Source of the DNA: Physcomitrium patens
Taxonomy: Eukaryota; Streptophyta; Bryopsida; Funariales; Funariaceae
Direction of reading: 5' to 3'
DNA length: 64,000 nt
Assembly: GCF_000002425.4 (NCBI RefSeq)
Contig: NC_037255.1
Span: 2,115,847 to 2,179,846, forward strand
Notes under the pieces: generated by a model
Seen by the model: only the letters and a program-made list of their open reading frames with translations
What the model was told of the DNA's origin: nothing
Databases searched by the model: none
Position numbers and translations under genes: made by a program
In this document: positions 32,041-43,972 of the stretch, piece by piece
Layout: each line of letters starts with the position of its first letter
Position numbering within the stretch: the stretch's first letter is position 1

Positions 32041-32926
32041 TCAGCAATAAATTGGGTCAGGTGTACCAATTTCTTCTTCTATAGACTCATCTTCACAATT
32101 CGATGTGAATTCTGAACTGGCAACTTGAGTTTCTCCATGATATTGGACAGGGTTCATTTGAAGCATAATTTTATCATTACCTTTTTCAATGGTCAATGTA
32201 CCATGGCCCTAGTCATTTCGAGTTTTAGCTTGATATAATCACAATCGCCCTAATAAAATAGGATATGATAATATAGAGCTTTGCAATTGGAAAAAAATAT
32301 AATAAATTTTATAGGTAATCTCCATAATTATTGTATCAATACTTCGTAAAGTATCTATAGGTTTAACTCAATTGGAGTCAGCCATTCTCAAAACCACTGT
32401 AGTAGGCAACTAACTCCGATGCAAGTAAATTGGTTTTCTCTATATTAGAAATTGATAAAGCTATTGGAACTAAATTTGATGGAACCTGTAAAATCAGTTC
32501 TTTCAATGGGTAAGATTGTTCTCCAAATTGGGCTGAGATTAGTTCCTTGGAATTCGGTGGTCGATCAAATATACTGACAGGATTGAATAGAGAGGTTTGA
32601 TCTACGTCTAATATTGGATTTTTACTCAAAATTTGTAGTAGGTTATTTTTGCTCGATAACAATCTATCGCGATATACAAGAATTGGTTCCTCCAATATTT
32701 GAATTGATCCTTTATCCCTCCGTTGATTACTTGTAATGAAAACTTGGACTACTTCCATCCGATGAACTGGTGATTCCTGTGTCGCGTTATTTTTTTCTTC
32801 TATAATTTGCACAATCAATTGTATCTTCTCATCATGATTATTAGGATTAAATGGAACATTGCATTGATAATGAAAATGACCCGATTGCTTGTAATTTCCA
32901 CATACTAGTACATATTCGTCTATCAA
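32041..32926 (-). pseudogene. gag C-term / protease region of element O
   Basis: A 182-codon open stretch (32926-32378) begins with a knuckle-like VCGNYKQSGHFHYQCNV. It is followed downstream by a protease-linker region with SIDTIIMEITYKI, PILLGRLWLYQAKT and GHGTLTIEKGNDKIMLQM, seen in the same orientation with stops. I could not find an intact D-[ST]-G protease motif. Confidence 0.6.
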
Positions 32927-33303
32927 ACTTGGATTAGGGCATTCATTGGTATAATGACCAATTTATTGGCATTGGTAGCAATGTAGTGGTTTTCGGCCCA
33001 TACCTTTAGGTACACTTGGAGTCTCTATTGAAATATATCTACTAGGCCGATTCTAGATAGCCATAGAAATGATCCTGGCTGACCAGTTGCTACTTGTCGA
33101 CAATTGGACTACTGAATTGGTATAATTTGGAGATTATCCTCTTAATTATTTCTATCGTTCTACATATTTGTTTCATAAACCGAATTATAATTAATATTTT
33201 GAAAATTTCCAAAGCCATGATTAGGTTGATTTGGGCGATTACTATTCCAACCACTCATATTTCTAGTCTGTACTTGATTAACATCCCATTGAGTTGGCTG
33301 TAT

Positions 33304-34560
33304 TTACGTCTGGTTATTAAACAGTTGTTGCCTTTGTAAATGCCAACAGTTTTGGATAGAATGTTTTCCTCTACAAAATGTACATTGAACACCTATTTCT
33401 CTGGATGATGGACATTCCGTATCAAAATGATCTTGTCCCTTACAATTATTACACCATACATTAGGTCTCATATTAGAAGGTTTATGTTGTTTCTCCTTAT
33501 CTTTAGCCAAATTTATGGCCAATTCTTCCATCTTCTTTATTAGATTTAATAACAAAGCTTCATTTGAATCTTTAACAATCGCATTTGTGAACAACTCCGG
33601 TTGTTGATAAGTTGGCAATGTAAAATAAGGTGTCATTATTATTGGTGCTATTACTTGGAGTGGGTTAGAATTAATTGGTTTTTGCAACATAACATCTTCA
33701 CATTGGAGTCAGCCATTTGTGGATAATTACCCATCGAGACATTTTCTAGTTGTATTTGTTGGCTTCCTAAACTTGGAATCATCATAGCCCCTACTATTAA
33801 TAATTGGTCATAATGACATTCTTCCCACACCTTTGCTCGTGCCAACGATGCCTCTACTGTAGCTGGTCGAGCCTCTTTTACAAACATTTTTAATTTTGGT
33901 GGATGTAAATCGTTAATTAATATCGACAATATAAACACATCTCGCATTTGATTTTTTGGCCATTTCCAAAGTATATCTACGATCTAGCTATAATAAGACT
34001 CTACTGATTCCACCGCAAATATCTTGCTATTCATAAAACTTTCTCAAAGCCGATCTTCAAATCTAATTGGTCTAAAATGGATTTGGAAGGGATTCCTCAA
34101 GACCTCCCACTTAAAAAATCTATCCATTGGTTGTTGATCATACCATTCAAAAGCTGTATCTTTAAAAGTTGCTAGCAACCATTTCAATCAAATGTCTTCA
34201 GTTCTACCATTATTAGTCATGCAAGGTGTCAAGAATTGAGATATATGGTGATCAGGATTAGAGCTCAGCCAACCACTAAAAGTAGGTAATGGTGCCTCAT
34301 TTGTAGTTTGGTCTCCTATTGCTCCCATTTGTACTGCAATTGGTACTTCTGGCACTCTCGCGGCCATTGGTGTTATCACTGGTCTCTTTGCTATTTGAAT
34401 ATGATTTTTTCTTCCTCTGGATTTACTTGGACCTACAATTCATTTTTGTAGTTCCCGTAGGAGATTTCTTATGCATAATCGCTCCTGTCTTTTTTTTTGC
34501 TTGTTGATTAATTCTTTGATAATCCTCCCCTTCATGATTATTACTCATAATCTTTCATTC
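33304..34560 (-). pseudogene. gag of element O
   Basis: Capsid-like region from LPTFSGWLSSNPDHHISQFL (34300) through FEWYDQQPMD and VFILSILINDLHPPKL, ending in zinc knuckles: CNNCKGQDHFDTEC (C-x2-C-x4-H-x4-C) and CTFCRGKHSIQNC (C-x2-C-x3-H-x4-C). At least one frameshift lies near 34400 and several stops are present. The start is uncertain, perhaps ATG 34551. Confidence 0.75.
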
Positions 34561-34701
34561 TTCTTTACAAAATCAATATTGCCTAGAATTATAACTCACA
34601 TATTTGTAATCCTAAAACTGATTTTTTTCATGTTTTCATTCAACATATAATTCCATCTCCCATATAATCAATTTCTAACATTTCATATTGTTATCATTTC
34701 C

Positions 34702-34719
34702 TCGGTAGTGGTGCCAAAA
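34702..34719 (-). other. Primer-binding site of element O
   Basis: On the minus strand TTTTGGCACCACTACCGA follows the 5' LTR directly. It resembles TGGCGCC-type sites complementary to tRNA-Asp that mark plant Tat and Athila elements, with a few transitions. Confidence 0.7.
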
Positions 34720-35513
34720 TGTTATTTTATTATGTTCAAGCTTCAATATACCAAAGCAATTGAACTAATAAAGGTGGGTTCCAACACGAGGTAAGACTAG
34801 TTATATAAATTGGATCTGTTAGTGTCACAATTGACTATTCTCTAGCTATCTGAAATCAATTATCAAACTACAAAATACCAAGGCTTATTACTTCTTTCTT
34901 AATTCAATACATAATCCATTCTACAAATATTAATTCAATAATACTTCCATATTTTTATCAGTTCATCTCCTACTTACTCTTTTTGTGGTTTATATATATT
35001 CAATTATTGATCTTTAGCTTACTTATTATATTCAATTTTTTAATTCATCACATAGAATTCAATATCTTCACTTAACACAACACAATTCAATAATCTCTAA
35101 CACAATACAATTCGATAATTTCAATTCTCAAGGTCACAAATTTTCTCCAAAATGGTCAGTCCAAAGTCATATTCCACAATATTCTAATCACATTTTCAAT
35201 AATACTTCTCTCAATCATAATTCTTCATAAGAAAATAATAAAAGCAAAGAAAACAAAGAGGTAGCACCAAGCTTACTCCGGCTTATGACTATTACAGTCT
35301 GGCTCCAATCTCTCTTTTTTCAACGTCTTTATCCTACCAAAAGATGGACCGTTGGCCAGTAGATTCCAAAGGTTATGAACCTTTGAATTCTTAACCATTT
35401 GTTTTATTAAAAACCTACTGTTATCAACTAAACTGCCTAACTATAAGTCTAATTCTCAAGTTTATCAATAATCAACTAGTAACTTACTACAAAATTTATT
35501 TATATATTCTACA
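34720..35513 (-). repeat. Element O 5' LTR
   Basis: 794 bp, paired with 20783-21551. It carries an extra direct repeat of about 26 bp around CACAATACAATTCGATAAT. TSD copy ATACT follows at 35514-35518. Confidence 0.88.
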
Positions 35514-38284
35514 ATACTGCTTCAAAACTTGATTAACACGCTCCGTTTGTCCATTAGTTTGAGGGTGGAATGTCAAAGATAGTTTTAGATCCACTTTTAG
35601 AAACTTGAAAAGAGTCCGCCAAAATCTTGATACAAACTGAGTTCTCCTATCTAATATAATATCCTTAGATAATCCATAATAGCGATAGATATTGTCAAGA
35701 AAGAGCTTAGCTGTTTCTTTACATGAGATAGATTTTGTATATAGTATAAAATGTGCCATTTTGGTAAAATAATCTACTATCACGAATATAGAGTCATAAG
35801 AATATGAGATTGGAAGATCTATGATGAAATCTATAGAAACAGAAGACCATGGTTGTTCTAGAATGGATAATGGCTAAAGAAGTCCATAAGGTTGATGATG
35901 AGGAGTTTTTGATCTTGAAAAAACATCACAAGATTGTACAAAATCTTTGACTGCCTTCCACATTTGGGGCCACCAAAAATCCCTAGATATTAGTTCCAAA
36001 GTTTTATTATACCCAAAATGTCCTAATACTGGAAAGTCATGACGAGCTTGAAGAATATGTAATCAAGCTTCTCCTTCTGGAGCATATAGGCGTTCTTCAA
36101 AATATAGTAGATTATTTTTGAATTCAAACTTGGAAGTATCATGAGACTTTGAAGGATTTTCCTTAATATCATGAATAAGAGGATTACAAGACATACTTGA
36201 CTGAACTTACTTAATGAAAGTTGAATCAATAATTAGTATTGATTTCATTGCTCGAAGGTGAAGATGCTCTCGCTTCAAGAGAATTTTTTGTTGTTGATCA
36301 AAAACAGCATCTCCTTCCTTTGGTGTAAGATAAGATTGTCTAAAGAGTGCATGTAACAAACCTTGTTGTTTTTCCGGTCGATAAGTGATCTTGAATTCAA
36401 ATCTTGACAAAGACATACTCCAACAAGCTTGGCGATGATTCAAAATACGTACTGACATAAAATATTTAAGGTTCTTATGATCCATATATACGATGACTGG
36501 ACTAGAAGTATCTTCTAGATAATGGCACCATTCTTAAAACAAATCCACAGTTACAAGAAGTTCTTTATTGTGGATCTCGTAGTTGATCTCGACTGCTAAA
36601 AATATTCTATAATGAAAAGATACTATGTGAAATTTATCATTTTTTTCCATTTGTAACAATACGGCATCCAAAACAAAGTTTGATGTATCTGTTTTCAAAA
36701 AAAATGGCTTAGAAAAATCAATGCCATACAAGATTGGTGTAAAAACAAAGGCTATCTTCTAAGCTTCAAATGCTACTTTCTCTTCTTGATTCTATTGAAG
36801 TTTTTCTTTACAAGTCAAACATGTAAGTATATCTGCAACTTGAGAGAAGTCTTTGATGAAGATCCGAGGATAGTTTGTAAATCCTAAAAAATATTGGACA
36901 CCTCTTACCATTTTTGGGATCTTCCAATCTATAATAGCTTGAACTTTCTTAGGATCTATCATAAATCCATCATTTGAAATGATATATTTCAAGAAATTAA
37001 CTTGAGTAGTATAAAATATATACTTTTTTATTTTGGCATAGAGTCTCGCATCTCTTAGTTTTTTTTTTTTATACATAATGAACATGAAGTTCATATTCTT
37101 ATATATTCTTAGAATAGATTAAGATGTCGTCTAGGTAACAAACAACAAAATCATCTAAAAACTTCCAAAAAATAACATTCATTAGATGTTGGAATACTGC
37201 TGGTATATTTGTAAGTCTAAAAGGTATGACAATATATTCAAAATGTCCATATCTTATTTGAAACACAATCTTCTATTCATCTCCTTCTTTGATGCATACC
37301 AGATTATATGCTCCTCGTAGATTTGTTTTTCTATAAATCTTAACTTAATTCAAGTAATTAAGGAGTCTAGATATCAAAGGTAGGGGTACCTGTTTTTGAT
37401 GGTGATTTTGTTGAGTCCTCAATAATTGACAGACATTTGCAATGTTCCATCTTTTTTCTTCATAAATAAAATTGGAGCTCTTGCTGGAGATTTGGAATGG
37501 CGTATGAAGTTCTTAGCTAGATTCTCTTCAATATACTTCTTGAGTTTGGTCAACACATTTTGTGATAAAGTGTAGATTGGTCCAAATGGTGGTTGTACTC
37601 ATTCTTGAAGGTCAATTGAACAGTCATAGGAACGATGTTCTAGAAGAGTATCCGCATTCTTTTTCCCAAATACATCTTTAAAATCTTGATATTGGCTTGG
37701 AATACCACTTGAAGTTTTTCTTTTAATAGAAATAGGTGCCACATAAATGATACAAGGTGATCCTTTTTTTGTAGCATGCAAGAAAGCTCTTGTATCTATA
37801 AATACATATTTAATTGTACCAGACTTATAATTTTCTACTTGATTAACCATACTCTTAGTTATACTTTCAAAAAAGTTAAGACTACGAGAATTCCAATCTA
37901 TTTTAGAGTTATATTTTTCTAGCCATGATAAATCTAAAATGATTATATTAGAGGGAGATCTAATGATATTAAATATTACAAAGCTACTATGACCATTAAT
38001 TGCTACTTCTATAGGAAGGGTTTCAAGAGTAACATTTCTTGAAGACAAAGGACGACCATCTATGACTTCTACATGAACATGTTTAGTTTTCTTTATTAAA
38101 AGTATACTATATCTTTGAGCAAATTCTTCATCTAAGAAACATGTTGAGGCTCTTGAATCTAACATAGTAGAGGCTTTGTGATGTTTAGGTCCTAAAATAA
38201 CATTTATCGTAAAACAAGGATAGGGTTTTGAGGAGAGAATAGGACCTTTACTGGGTGTTGTACAAGGTTCCAGCCGCACGGTCC
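35514..38284 (-). pseudogene. pol of element C (protease to integrase)
   Basis: Minus strand. Protease region 38279-37599 with MLDSRASTCFLDEEF (catalytic Gly replaced by Arg) and [12 protein letters not shown] fragments around 37520-36792, with the YLDD segment damaged. RNase H with LKTDTSNFVL and MDHKNLKYFMSVR (36485). Integrase zinc-finger region near 35900. Integrase core 35783-35496 with VDYFTKMAHF, LDRRTQFVSRFW and NGQTERVNQVL. The last codons run into the element O LTR. Numerous stops and frameshifts. Confidence 0.88.
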
Positions 38285-39293
38285 CTATTATGATTGTTCA
38301 AACTCATTTTCCAACATATTATCTTCTTTCATAGCTATACTCCTCATTTTATGGTTGCATTGCTTCTTTGGGCAATGTTCAGCAATATACTTAGGTTCTC
38401 CATAATATAAGTATAATCCTTCCTAACAATGACGAGTCTTTTCTTACTGAGTAAGAGGTTTAAAATGTACCATATCAATTTGCATATCCTCTACTTCCGA
38501 ATATAAATATTGAAGAGATATTGGTGTTGCCATTGAATTTTAGAAATATTGAGGTCTACTTATGTAGTTCTCAGATTGAAATTCAAAAAGATGATTGTTA
38601 TACTTTACAGTAAAGTCAATTGCTTGACTCAATGTTTAAAAATCAGGTAAGTTGAGCATTAGTTTTTTTTACCTCATATTGTAATCCGTAGAAAAATTGA
38701 CTAATAAGTACAACATCATTCCACTTGATAAAAGTTGCAAGTTGTCCAAACTATGAAGCATACAACATTACTGATCAATTGTTTTATTACAAAATATAGA
38801 TCTTGTTGGTTGCAACATGAATTGTATCATGTTCTCCATACATAGATTAAAATTCTGCCAAAAAAGCCTCTAATGTATCCAATATTGAATCTTTTTGTTC
38901 AAGAAAAGATGAAAACTTTGATTATGTTGAACCTGAAAGAAGCGTACCAATGAATCTAACTTGCGATCCTAGAGTTGAATAGCTTTGGAATTAAAGTTCA
39001 ATCATAAGTTATACTTAATTGATAAATCCTCTAAATTTTGATCTAGTGCCATCAAACATCTCAAGTAGGGCAATTCTTGGTTCTCTAATACTGGAAGGGT
39101 ATTCTACCATAAGAAAAGGGACATGATTTGGTGCAAATGTTGAAGCAGCTCCAATCATTTCTATATCTTCACTTCTTACTTATTTTTTTGGTCCTTATGG
39201 TGATAAATTGAATTGATGCATCTCAAGCATTAACTTTCTCGATTGTTCTTGCATTTGTACCATTGCACTCTTCATTTTAGCATGTTCTACCAT
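38285..39293 (-). pseudogene. gag of element C
   Basis: ATG at 39293 (MVEHAKMKSAMVQMQEQSRK), same N-terminus as A and D gag. Conserved features follow with many stops and small indels, including the VEDMQID segment and a decayed zinc knuckle near 38400. The end CATAATAGGGACC is the shared gag-pol junction. Confidence 0.8.
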
Positions 39294-39387
39294 GATAACA
39301 CTTAGAAAAAAAAAGATATCTTATATTGCTTAAGACAAATAGAAGAGAGGACTTGAGAATAAAGAAAATACTAAGAATATTATCACT

Positions 39388-39415
39388 TTAGAAGAGGGTA
39401 ATCTGCAACTTCTTA
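39388..39415 (-). other. Leader hairpin of element C
   Basis: Minus strand AAGAAG, loop TTGCAGATTACCCT, CTTCTAA: same position, loop and pairing as in element A with one mismatch in the stem. An unpaired AGATTACCCC copy lies upstream in transcription order. Confidence 0.6.
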
Positions 39416-39505
39416 TATGCTTATGTCTTATAAAGAGAAAGGGGTAATCTACTCTTAATCAAGATTAGACAAAGCTCTGATATTATAAGTGCATTCTTGT
39501 CAATC

Positions 39506-40055
39506 TGTCATGGACAAGAACTTATTAAAAACAAATAAAAAAGTAAGACGTTTATCAAAGAAAGATGAAAAAATAGAAATAACTCAATATGTACATTAAG
39601 AAAAAAACTGGAGTGACTATTGCCAAAAGACAAGAAAACCATAGATCCTTGAAATTAGTCTAAAAGCAAGAAAAGAATTGATAAGAGTGAAGAAGGCTTC
39701 ATTCTTGCCTCTATACATACTATCTATTTAGGAGCTACGTGGCAACATTCTATAGGACCTCCAAAAACGTGTTGACTTTGTACAACACGTATCTTAACTT
39801 GTTAGGCAAGTTTTCTATGTGGGCACCACATAGTTAGCTTATTTTACAAGCTACCAACATGTGTGGCACGTAATTAACTTTTTGACCAAGTTTCTAATCT
39901 ACAAATCAAGTATAAACATATGTAAAGTCAAAGCAACATCTATGAAGCTTTTAGGAAGCTTTTCTAGAAGATATTATGAAATTAATCTACTTTTATCTAC
40001 TTCTATCTATTCGTATCACCTAGGTAATAATTACAATAAATATATATCGGTGATA
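39506..40055 (-). repeat. Element C 5' LTR
   Basis: 550 bp, TGTCATGGACAAG to CGGTGATA on the plus strand, followed by the TSD copy CATGA. The adjoining leader (39470-39505) has AAAGCTCTGATATTATAAG, the minus-strand form of the offset PBS. Confidence 0.93.
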
Positions 40056-40060
40056 CATGA

Positions 40061-40479
40061 ACATGTATCTTAATAAGGCTTTTTGATGAATGATGTAGAG
40101 TGTGTAGTAGAACAATATATATAAATTTGTTTCTTGAGTGGATTTGGTCATTAATGGTGTATATTGCATAAATTTTTACTTCTTATGTCAATATGATTGT
40201 ACTTCCAAAATAAGAGAAGTGATGGATTTAATTGATGCTCAAAAATATTCTTTTTAAAAATCCTATGTACATACATTTGAGTACAACATTGTATACTTAT
40301 GAATCTTATCTTCTTGAATTTAGAGGGTTTTGGTGTAGCATGACTTCCTTCTTTGTGTCAGCTGTTTGAGCATTTATAAGCAAAAGAAATACATAAAAAG
40401 CTTTTATTGAGATGGTTTGCAATAGCTGAATGGTGCACATAGCTTATTGCCATTTTAATTACAAAGTGTGATAAATAGA
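40061..40479. other. Right flank of element C, AT-rich
   Basis: Probably the upstream part of the old gypsy relic that follows, but I could not align it. Confidence 0.3.
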
Positions 40480-42020
40480 GTATTTTAAAGATAATATTTT
40501 ATAAGATGTTATATTGATAATATCCTTATTTTTAGCAACAATAAAAAAGAACATTGACAACATTTTGAAATAGTATTGGAGTGCTTAATAGAATATAGAA
40601 TAAAATTTCATTCAAATAAATATATATTCTTTTACTTATAAGTAGAATATTTGAAGCATATGATTTATCTAAGAAGTCTTGGTGTTGTAAAGAGTAAGAT
40701 AAAAGCTTTGGCAAGTATTTTAAGATCCAAAGATGTAATTCAATTACAAGATTTTTTTGGATTGATTAATTATTATCAAAATTTTATTTCAAATTTTAGC
40801 TACATAGCAAATTTTTTAATTATACTCATAAAAAATAACTAAGAATAGGTGTAGAGTAATGAACAAGAAGTAGTTTTTATAGAGCTTAAAGTTAGATTGA
40901 GTAATGTACCAATCGTATAAAGGCCTATTTCAAAGAAGCTATATTATTTGTATACATAATAGAATATTTTAGACATTCGAGTTTGTGTCATTCAAACAAA
41001 TAATAAAGCCAAGGAATTTGTAGTGGCTTATGCAAGCAAATCAAATAATAATGATAAAACATATTATGGTTTATATGAAGAAGATTGTTTAATTAAAGAA
41101 AGGACAATTACAGACTTTTGATGTTATTTGTATAGTGGTTAATTTCTCTTAGTAATAAACCATCAACCACTTAAATGGCTCATTGAATTTGACAAATTAG
41201 ATGAAAAACTTGAAAATGTAGGCCTTAATGTTACAAGAGTATGGTTTCAAGATGGTGCATAGGATAAGATTGGTAAATATGAATATTGATGGTTTGAATA
41301 GGAATCCATATTCAAGCTAAAAAGATTCTATAAGAGTTAAGTGGTATATTGAAGAAGATGAAGAAGAAGTACTTAAATTGTATATATATTATTATGTCTT
41401 AGTTTATTATCAATAAATGGAAGCTTATTAAAAGATAGTTCTAATGAAATAGAAAAATGAGAAGAATATAAAGGCATCAAGGATGTTTTTGAAGATGGAC
41501 CAATTTTGAATTATCTAATGATTAGAAAATTACAAATTGAAGTAACTTCTAAAGAAAGAGATAGGATCCTACAATACGTTGAATGAGTTAAATGGAAAGG
41601 AACTTATTTACTTAAAAAGATGTTAGATAGGACAAAACTTGTAGTACTAAAGCCACAAGAACGTGAAAAGTTGGTACTTTACATCCATGAAGAGTTGGAA
41701 TCTTTTGAAATGAAGAGAACTTACAATCTTATCTAACTTCAATATTGGTGGATTGATATCCATTCAAAAATATAATAGATTGTTTCTAGGTACCAAATAT
41801 GTAATAAGGTTTGTATTTTATTTAATGCACCAACACATGTTTTACAATCTTTACCTTTTATGGACCTAGAATATTCATAGAGTATGGATTTTTCAAGTCC
41901 ATTATTAATCATTAAGAAACTTAGAAAATATTTATTAGTGATAATATTATATTTTGTGAAGTTTACTTGAGAATGCATTTGATGCTTGGCTGTAGAAGAT
42001 AAAATAGAATGTATAATAAA
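40480..42020 (+). pseudogene. Old Ty3/gypsy pol relic F (RT to integrase core)
   Basis: Plus-strand frames show a decayed RT C-terminus (DNILIFSNNKKEH, then VEYL-x-HMI), the DFFGLINYYQNFI segment, an RNase H remnant (NHQPLKWLIEFDKL), and an integrase zinc-finger region (LYIHEELESFEMKRTYNL, YWWIDIHSK, CNKVC, FNAPTHVLQSLP) with the start of the core (KYLLVIILYF). Stops in every part. It is not closely related to A-E or O. It lay next to the site where element C inserted. Confidence 0.75.
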
Positions 42021-43457
42021 CAAGTCCTAAAATCTCTAATAGAATCTTAAATAAGATCTAATTAAATCTTAACAATTTTAATTAATCTTTAATCAAATAT
42101 AAAAGAAGTTTTAAAGAAATTACAAAAAATATAAAGAAATTATAAATAAATCTTAAAAATAAATATTCAATAAAAAAGTTATAAAGAAATATCAAAGAAA
42201 TCTTGAATAGTTATTAAAAATAAAAATCTTAAATGAATCCTTATCAAATTCTAAATTCTAACGAAATCATAAACCAACTCTAATCAAATCTTATTCAAAT
42301 CCTAATTAAATTTTAAATCAAACTTAATCAAATCCTAACCAAATCCTAATAAAATCCTAAATAAATCCTAATCAAACTCTAAATTAATCCTAACCAAATC
42401 CTAATGAAATTCTAAACCAATCCTAGCCACATCCTAATATAATTCTAATCAATTCATTTAGATTTTTTAAATTCTCAATAAATATTAATTAAATTATTAA
42501 TCTCAACTCAAATTTTATTCACTTTTCAACCTACAAGAAATTAAGAAGCACAAAAAATTTGAAAAAATTTGAATTCACCAATCAAAAGAAAAAGCTCTTA
42601 AACCTCTTAAATGATGGTTGTTGTCCTTCTTTAACTTGGATGTTGATCTTTCAATAGCAGTTTCTCCTTGCTAAACTGTTTCATTGCTTCAAAAATTAGC
42701 TAGTATGTAGATTTTTAAATCCAAATTATTTTTACTAATTTTTGCTTCAATCAAGTTAGCAACTTTTTCAGAATCATAAAAATCTTCTTTGATCCTAAAT
42801 GTCAAAAATTTGAAATCTTCATCCAATAAAATTCTCATATTCTTTAATCTAACTATTCAATTGACATCAAATTTTTTAAACACATTGAATACAAGCACAA
42901 TAAAAAAATAACAAAATTTTACTTATAAATGTACTACAACACTTACTTAATACTTAAAATTATAAACCTCTTTTTATTTTTCAAAACCCAAAACTATTGC
43001 ATACATTTCTTACTTTGAAAAGCCCTCAATTTACATAAAACTAACTTTTAAAAAACTTTCACTGGTTTTTTTTCAATTTCTACTATTTGATCAGCTAAAG
43101 AACCTTCTAATTACCATAGGTGCATAGTTTTTTGCCTTGAGATATGATTTTGACCTTGATTTACTGCCAATCCTCTTTGGATATCAATTCTTGGTATTTT
43201 GGAGTAAATTTTGCTAAAATATATTTTCAACTTCTTCTTGAAGATACATATATAATTTATTATTTTAATCTAATTTTTTTTCTTTTATTTATGGCCTTAA
43301 AAAATAAGTAGAAGCCTCTTTTATAAGGTAGCATTAATACTTATTAATCTTTACTACCTCCTTGTCTATTATTTATATTTTTAAGATAATTTATTGAAAT
43401 ATTTTCTTTTAAGCTCCTCTATAATATAATATTTCCTTTCCTCTTTCATCTAATTGT
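42021..43457. repeat. AT-rich region with degenerate AATCCTAA minisatellite
   Basis: From about 42235 to 42440 the plus strand repeats variants of AAATCCTAA(T/C)C with a spacing near 10-13 bp. It is not the plant telomere repeat. The rest is AT-rich without coding signal. Confidence 0.5.
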
Positions 43458-43790
43458 CGTACTACAAGACAACAATGATTGAACACTTCTCTAAATAAAT
43501 AGAGTTAGAGGCATTGCTTCACAAATTTAATGAAAGAGCAACTTATGCTTTCCATGATTGGATTCTAAGTCTATTTGGAGTTCCAACAATGTATTAACTA
43601 ACAAGGGAGAGATCTCTTAAGGAAATTTAAAGTTTTATTAGAATAGGCATAATGATTATAGAACTACATTGTGAGATCATCTTGAAGTAAATGGTTTGAC
43701 AAAATACATGGTAACAACTATTAAGAAGGCTTTTAAGAAATGTGGTCTACAAAAAGGACATCATAGAGATTGATAAATGATATCAAATGT
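43458..43790 (+). pseudogene. Second gypsy integrase-core relic
   Basis: Plus-strand product resembles the integrase core: FSK followed by IE-x-LPHKFNERATYAFHDWILSLFGVP, then a decayed LTREGS segment, DHLEVNGLTKYMV, IKKAFKKCGLQKGHHRD. It overlaps in domain position with the end of the relic at 40480-42020, so it is either a second copy or a duplicated piece. Confidence 0.65.
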
Positions 43791-43937
43791 GATAAGTATT
43801 ACATTATTGATTAATATAATAAATTTATTTATTATATCCTGGTTCAACACTAAATAAATTTTAATCCATATAGGTACAATTTTAATGTATATAATAGAAT
43901 GTCTTATACTTACCACTCCAATCTTATATTTGGTTTT

Positions 43938-43972
<35 letters not shown>

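Larger units (their letters stand above)
20783..35513 (-). mobile_element. Element O: Tat/Athila-like Ty3/gypsy element inside C
   Basis: Minus strand. LTRs are 20783-21551 (769 bp) and 34720-35513 (794 bp, with an extra about 26-bp repeat), about 9-10% different over the part I compared. TSD is ATACG (20778-20782) and ATACT (35514-35518). The PBS TGGCACCACTACCGA resembles the tRNA-Asp site typical of plant Tat/Athila elements. RT has FLDD rather than YLDD, and there is no chromodomain. Gag has two or more zinc knuckles. A coiled-coil ORF follows integrase. Element A interrupts its integrase. Confidence 0.88.
18945..40055 (-). mobile_element. Element C: Ty3/gypsy chromovirus, outer shell of a three-level nest
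   Basis: Minus-strand chromovirus with 550-bp LTRs at both ends (about 65 differences by eye, about 12%). TSD is TATGA (18940-18944) and CATGA (40056-40060). Without its inserts it would be about 6.4 kb. It is split in the integrase gene by element O (20783-35513), which is split by element A (23534-29924). In transcription order: 5' LTR 40055-39506, leader, gag, protease, RT, RNase H, integrase to 35514, then integrase C-term and chromodomain from 20782, ORF3, and 3' LTR. All coding parts carry many stops. Confidence 0.93.
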
